Assembly (NCBI GenBank): GCA_028279345.1
Contig: JANQNY010000006.1
Span: forward strand, 1-64,000
Direction: 5' to 3'
Length of the DNA: 64,000 nt
Origin: Geminicoccaceae bacterium
GTDB taxonomy: Bacteria > Pseudomonadota > Alphaproteobacteria > Geminicoccales > Geminicoccaceae
Each line of letters starts with the position of its first letter. Within the stretch, counting starts at the first letter, position 1. The notes under the pieces were generated by a model. It was not told the origin of the DNA. It saw nothing but the letters and a program-made list of their open reading frames with translations, and searched no databases. A program made the translations under genes and the position numbers. Below are positions 62,257 to 64,000 of this stretch, in pieces.

Positions 62257-62550
62257 TCAGTCCCCGGCGACGACCGCACCGGTGCGGCCGTCGACCACGA
62301 TCTTCCGGACCCGGTTGCCCGATTCCAGGATCTTGAGGTGATACCGATAGCCGTCGGCGTCCTCCTCGATCCGCACATCGAGGACCTTGCTGTCCTGCGC
62401 GCTGACCCGCGCTACGATCGCTGCAAGCGGCAACGACTCGCGCGTCGCTACGGCCGCCTTGGCGGCATCGTGCTCGTCGAGCGCCCAAGCCGACCCGGCC
62501 ACGGCCGACACCAGCATCGCCGCGCAGATAGATGGATGTCCGACCCTCAT
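62257..62550 (-). CDS. PepSY-domain periplasmic protein
   Basis: A 97-residue precursor with signal peptide (MRVGHPSICAAMLVSAVAGSAWA). The mature part is a single PepSY unit: LPLAAIVARVSAQDSKVLDVRIEED, then DGYRYHLKILESGNRVRKIVVDGRTGAVV. PepSY proteins in the periplasm often modulate the neighbouring kinase or inhibit proteases. First gene of the three-gene operon with regulator and kinase. Confidence 0.9.
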   Translation of the reverse strand: MRVGHPSICAAMLVSAVAGSAWALDEHDAAKAAVATRESLPLAAIVARVSAQDSKVLDVRIEEDADGYRYHLKILESGNRVRKIVVDGRTGAVVAGD

Positions 62551-62573
62551 AGCGCAAACTTGATTGATTCTGG

Positions 62574-62590
62574 CTGAACGAGCGTTGAAC
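62574..62590. promoter_or_regulatory. Candidate OmpR/PhoP-type operator (two hexamers, 5-base spacer)
   Basis: CTGAAC at 62574-62579 and TTGAAC at 62585-62590 form a direct repeat with an 11-base period, the layout bound by PhoP/PmrA-type dimers. It lies between the divergent PepSY and secreted-protein genes. Autoregulation of the operon is inferred only from the spacing; the hexamer is not a known box of a specific regulator. Confidence 0.4.
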
Positions 62591-62636
62591 ATGGAAGCTC
62601 GGAGCCGCCGTCGGCCTAGGGTTTTGGTGCCATTCG

Positions 62637-62993
62637 ATGCTTCTGCGCATCCTCCTCTTGATGCTCCTCTCGTCGACCGGCGCCCTCGCGGGCGAAGCCG
62701 ACGTCCTCGAAGTGGACGTGCGCCCGGACGGCAGCGGCTACCGGTTCGACGTGCTCGTGCAGCATGCCGACACGGGCTGGGAGCACTATGCCGACCGGTT
62801 CGAGGTGCTGACGCCCGCGGGTGAGATCCTCGGCACACGCACCCTCCTCCACCCGCATGTCGACGAGCAGCCCTTCAGACGGTCCCTCACGGGCGTGATC
62901 GTGCCCGACGGCATCGACGAAGTCATCGTCCGCGCCCACGACAATGTCGACGGCTATGGCGGCCGCGAGGTCCGCGTGCCGATCGAGCGTTAG
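62637..62993 (+). CDS. Small secreted protein, unknown
   Basis: A 118-residue precursor with signal peptide (MLLRILLLMLLSSTGALAG). The mature part is beta-rich, with VLEVDVRPDGSGYRFDVLVQHADTGWEHYAD and a final strand EVIVRAHDNVDGYGGREVRV, like small Ig-fold periplasmic proteins of alphaproteobacteria. It is divergent from the PepSY operon across 86 bases that contain a candidate operator, so it may be part of the same regulon. Confidence 0.75.
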   Translation: MLLRILLLMLLSSTGALAGEADVLEVDVRPDGSGYRFDVLVQHADTGWEHYADRFEVLTPAGEILGTRTLLHPHVDEQPFRRSLTGVIVPDGIDEVIVRAHDNVDGYGGREVRVPIER

Positions 62994-63402
62994 CGAACGG
63001 ACGCGGCCGCGTAGCTCAGGTCGGCCACCACCCGCCTGGACCACCTTCGGCCTGGAGCAGGCTGAGCCAACAAGAACGCCCTCGTCTCAAGCTGACCCAA
63101 AGCGGCCTCGACCGCCTTAAGCTGTGGAAGGTCAGCTGATTGCGCATTCTGGGACGTTCTTGGCCTGCCCGCTTGGGGTGAGTAACTTGAGCTGGACCCA
63201 TTTGTGAGGACCAGTTCGGTTGCTCGCCAAGTTGGTTCGGTGCCACTCTGGGGTTTCCGTTCCACGCCGATCCGCAGGTCATCGACGCCATGACCAGATT
63301 CGGCCTTGGCTCATGGCTTGCTGACCCGCAGAGAGCCGCGCGCGTCGATGGCGGCACAATCCTTGCTGTAGTCGCCCTGGTTGAAGGAAAGCTGCGGGCG
63401 GC
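62994..63402. other. Intergenic region of 409 bases, no clear gene
   Basis: Short frames exist on both strands (for example a 91-codon minus-strand frame ending at 63265) but none carries a recognisable motif, ribosome site or consistent composition. No NasR/ANTAR-type leader with two tandem hairpins was apparent. The last 30 bases supply AAGGAAA about 13 bases before the start at 63403. Confidence 0.4.
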
Positions 63403-63978
63403 ATGCGCGTACTCCTGGTCGACGACAATGCGGAGCGGCAGGAGATGGTCCAGGCCGCGCTGGTCGAGGCGGGGCACGAGATCGTGGCCTTCGCGGCGCC
63501 TCACGACGACCTTAGAGGCGTCGTCGAGACGAGCGGCGCGGATGTCATTGTCGCCAGCCTCAGCACGCCGGACCGCGACACCATCGAGGGGTTTCGGCTC
63601 AGTGGGCCGACACCGGATCGACCCGTGGTCATGTTCGTGGACCAAGCCGGCGCACCGCTTGCCGCTGATGCCGTGCGGGCGGGCGTCGCTGCCTACATCG
63701 TCGATGGCCTCCAGCCGGCGCGCGTGGCTCCGATCCTGGCGGTCGCAGTGGCGCGCTTCGAGGAGTTTCGCCGCCTACAGAACGAACTCGCCCGCAGCCG
63801 CTCGGCGCTGGAGGACCGCAAGCTCATCGATCGCGCCAAGGGACTGCTCATGGACGGTCGTGGACTGAGCGAGAAGGACGCTTATGGCTGGCTGCGCCAG
63901 ACCGCGATGGCCCAGAATCAGCGAATGGTCGACGTCGCCCGCAGCGTGATCGCGCTCAGCGATCTCTTGAAGAAGTGA
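63403..63978 (+). CDS. NasT-like ANTAR-domain response regulator with atypical receiver
   Basis: A 191-residue RNA-binding antiterminator of the NasT group that controls nitrate and nitrite assimilation genes. The receiver-like N-terminus MRVLLVDDNAERQEM keeps the acidic residues D7 and D8, but the phospho-acceptor position reads IVASLSTPDRD, with Ser52 where NasT relatives have Asp. The C-terminal ANTAR helices are LEDRKLIDRAKGLLMDGRGLSEKDAYGWLRQTAMAQNQRM. Nitrate transporter genes usually follow nasT and would lie beyond the right edge. Confidence 0.87.
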   Translation: MRVLLVDDNAERQEMVQAALVEAGHEIVAFAAPHDDLRGVVETSGADVIVASLSTPDRDTIEGFRLSGPTPDRPVVMFVDQAGAPLAADAVRAGVAAYIVDGLQPARVAPILAVAVARFEEFRRLQNELARSRSALEDRKLIDRAKGLLMDGRGLSEKDAYGWLRQTAMAQNQRMVDVARSVIALSDLLKK

Positions 63979-64000
63979 CGGAGAGGACGGCTCGTGGCGC

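Noticed and set aside
62990-63265. Minus-strand frame of 91 codons as a gene or transposase remnant
   Set aside because: No ribosome site, no recognised motif; sequence looks non-coding.

Overview
The window reads as a chromosomal segment of a GC-rich alphaproteobacterium (GC in the mid-60s percent by eye). Pointers to this group are an NDUFA12-type complex I accessory subunit, the alphaproteobacterial form of B12-dependent ribonucleotide reductase at the left edge, PhoP/PhoQ-like and NasT-like regulators, the ligase-associated helicase/PdeM pair and many TRAP transporters. A convincing bchE, the anaerobic Mg-protoporphyrin monomethyl ester cyclase, suggests an anoxygenic phototroph or a relative that kept part of the pathway; no other photosynthesis gene lies in the window. 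The exact order cannot be fixed from this sequence alone.

Layout. 1-5800: start of nrdJ, a gap with three DnaA-box-like sites, ndufA12, a MmeI-like restriction-modification gene broken by a one-base frameshift, and two small enzymes. 5900-12130 (minus strand): bchE, a TAXI-type TRAP transporter and an unknown membrane protein, all co-directional. 12350-17730: CBS-membrane protein, PfkB sugar kinase, circularly permuted ATP-grasp/alpha-E protein coupled to a transglutaminase, HicB-like protein. 17850-20860: DctPQM TRAP operon and tRNA-Gly(CCC). 21170-23600: an AT-rich island with a gene that joins a bactofilin-like beta-helix to an unrelated C-terminal half. 23600-29520: peptide-type ABC importer. 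29650-37030: CheR-like/PAS/histidine kinase fusion, flavodoxin-like oxidoreductase, NitT/TauT-type ABC importer, two secreted proteins. 37040-48330: aspS, rnd, a small winged-helix-like protein, cytochrome c', pdxY/pdxH, a DNA repair run (GNAT, ligase-associated helicase, pdeM, phrB) and sufE. 48350-53300: Gld-type ABC system with a DUF4340 protein. 53770-60200: formamidase, hydrolase, HerA-like ATPase, aspartate dehydrogenase and an EamA exporter. 60200-64000: PhoQ/PhoP-like pair with a PepSY protein, a secreted protein and a NasT-like ANTAR protein.

The genes portray a nutrient-scavenging heterotroph with two kinds of TRAP importer and two ABC importers, light- or redox-linked functions (bchE, phrB, cytochrome c') and a dependence on cobalamin (NrdJ and BchE). 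No complete insertion sequence, CRISPR array, rRNA or recognisable riboswitch was found. The points most worth a second look are the chimeric bactofilin-like gene beside the tRNA, the isolated bchE, the frameshifted restriction-modification gene, the DnaA-box cluster, the NasT-like receiver that has lost its phospho-acceptor aspartate, and a 17-base inverted repeat near 53.5 kb.
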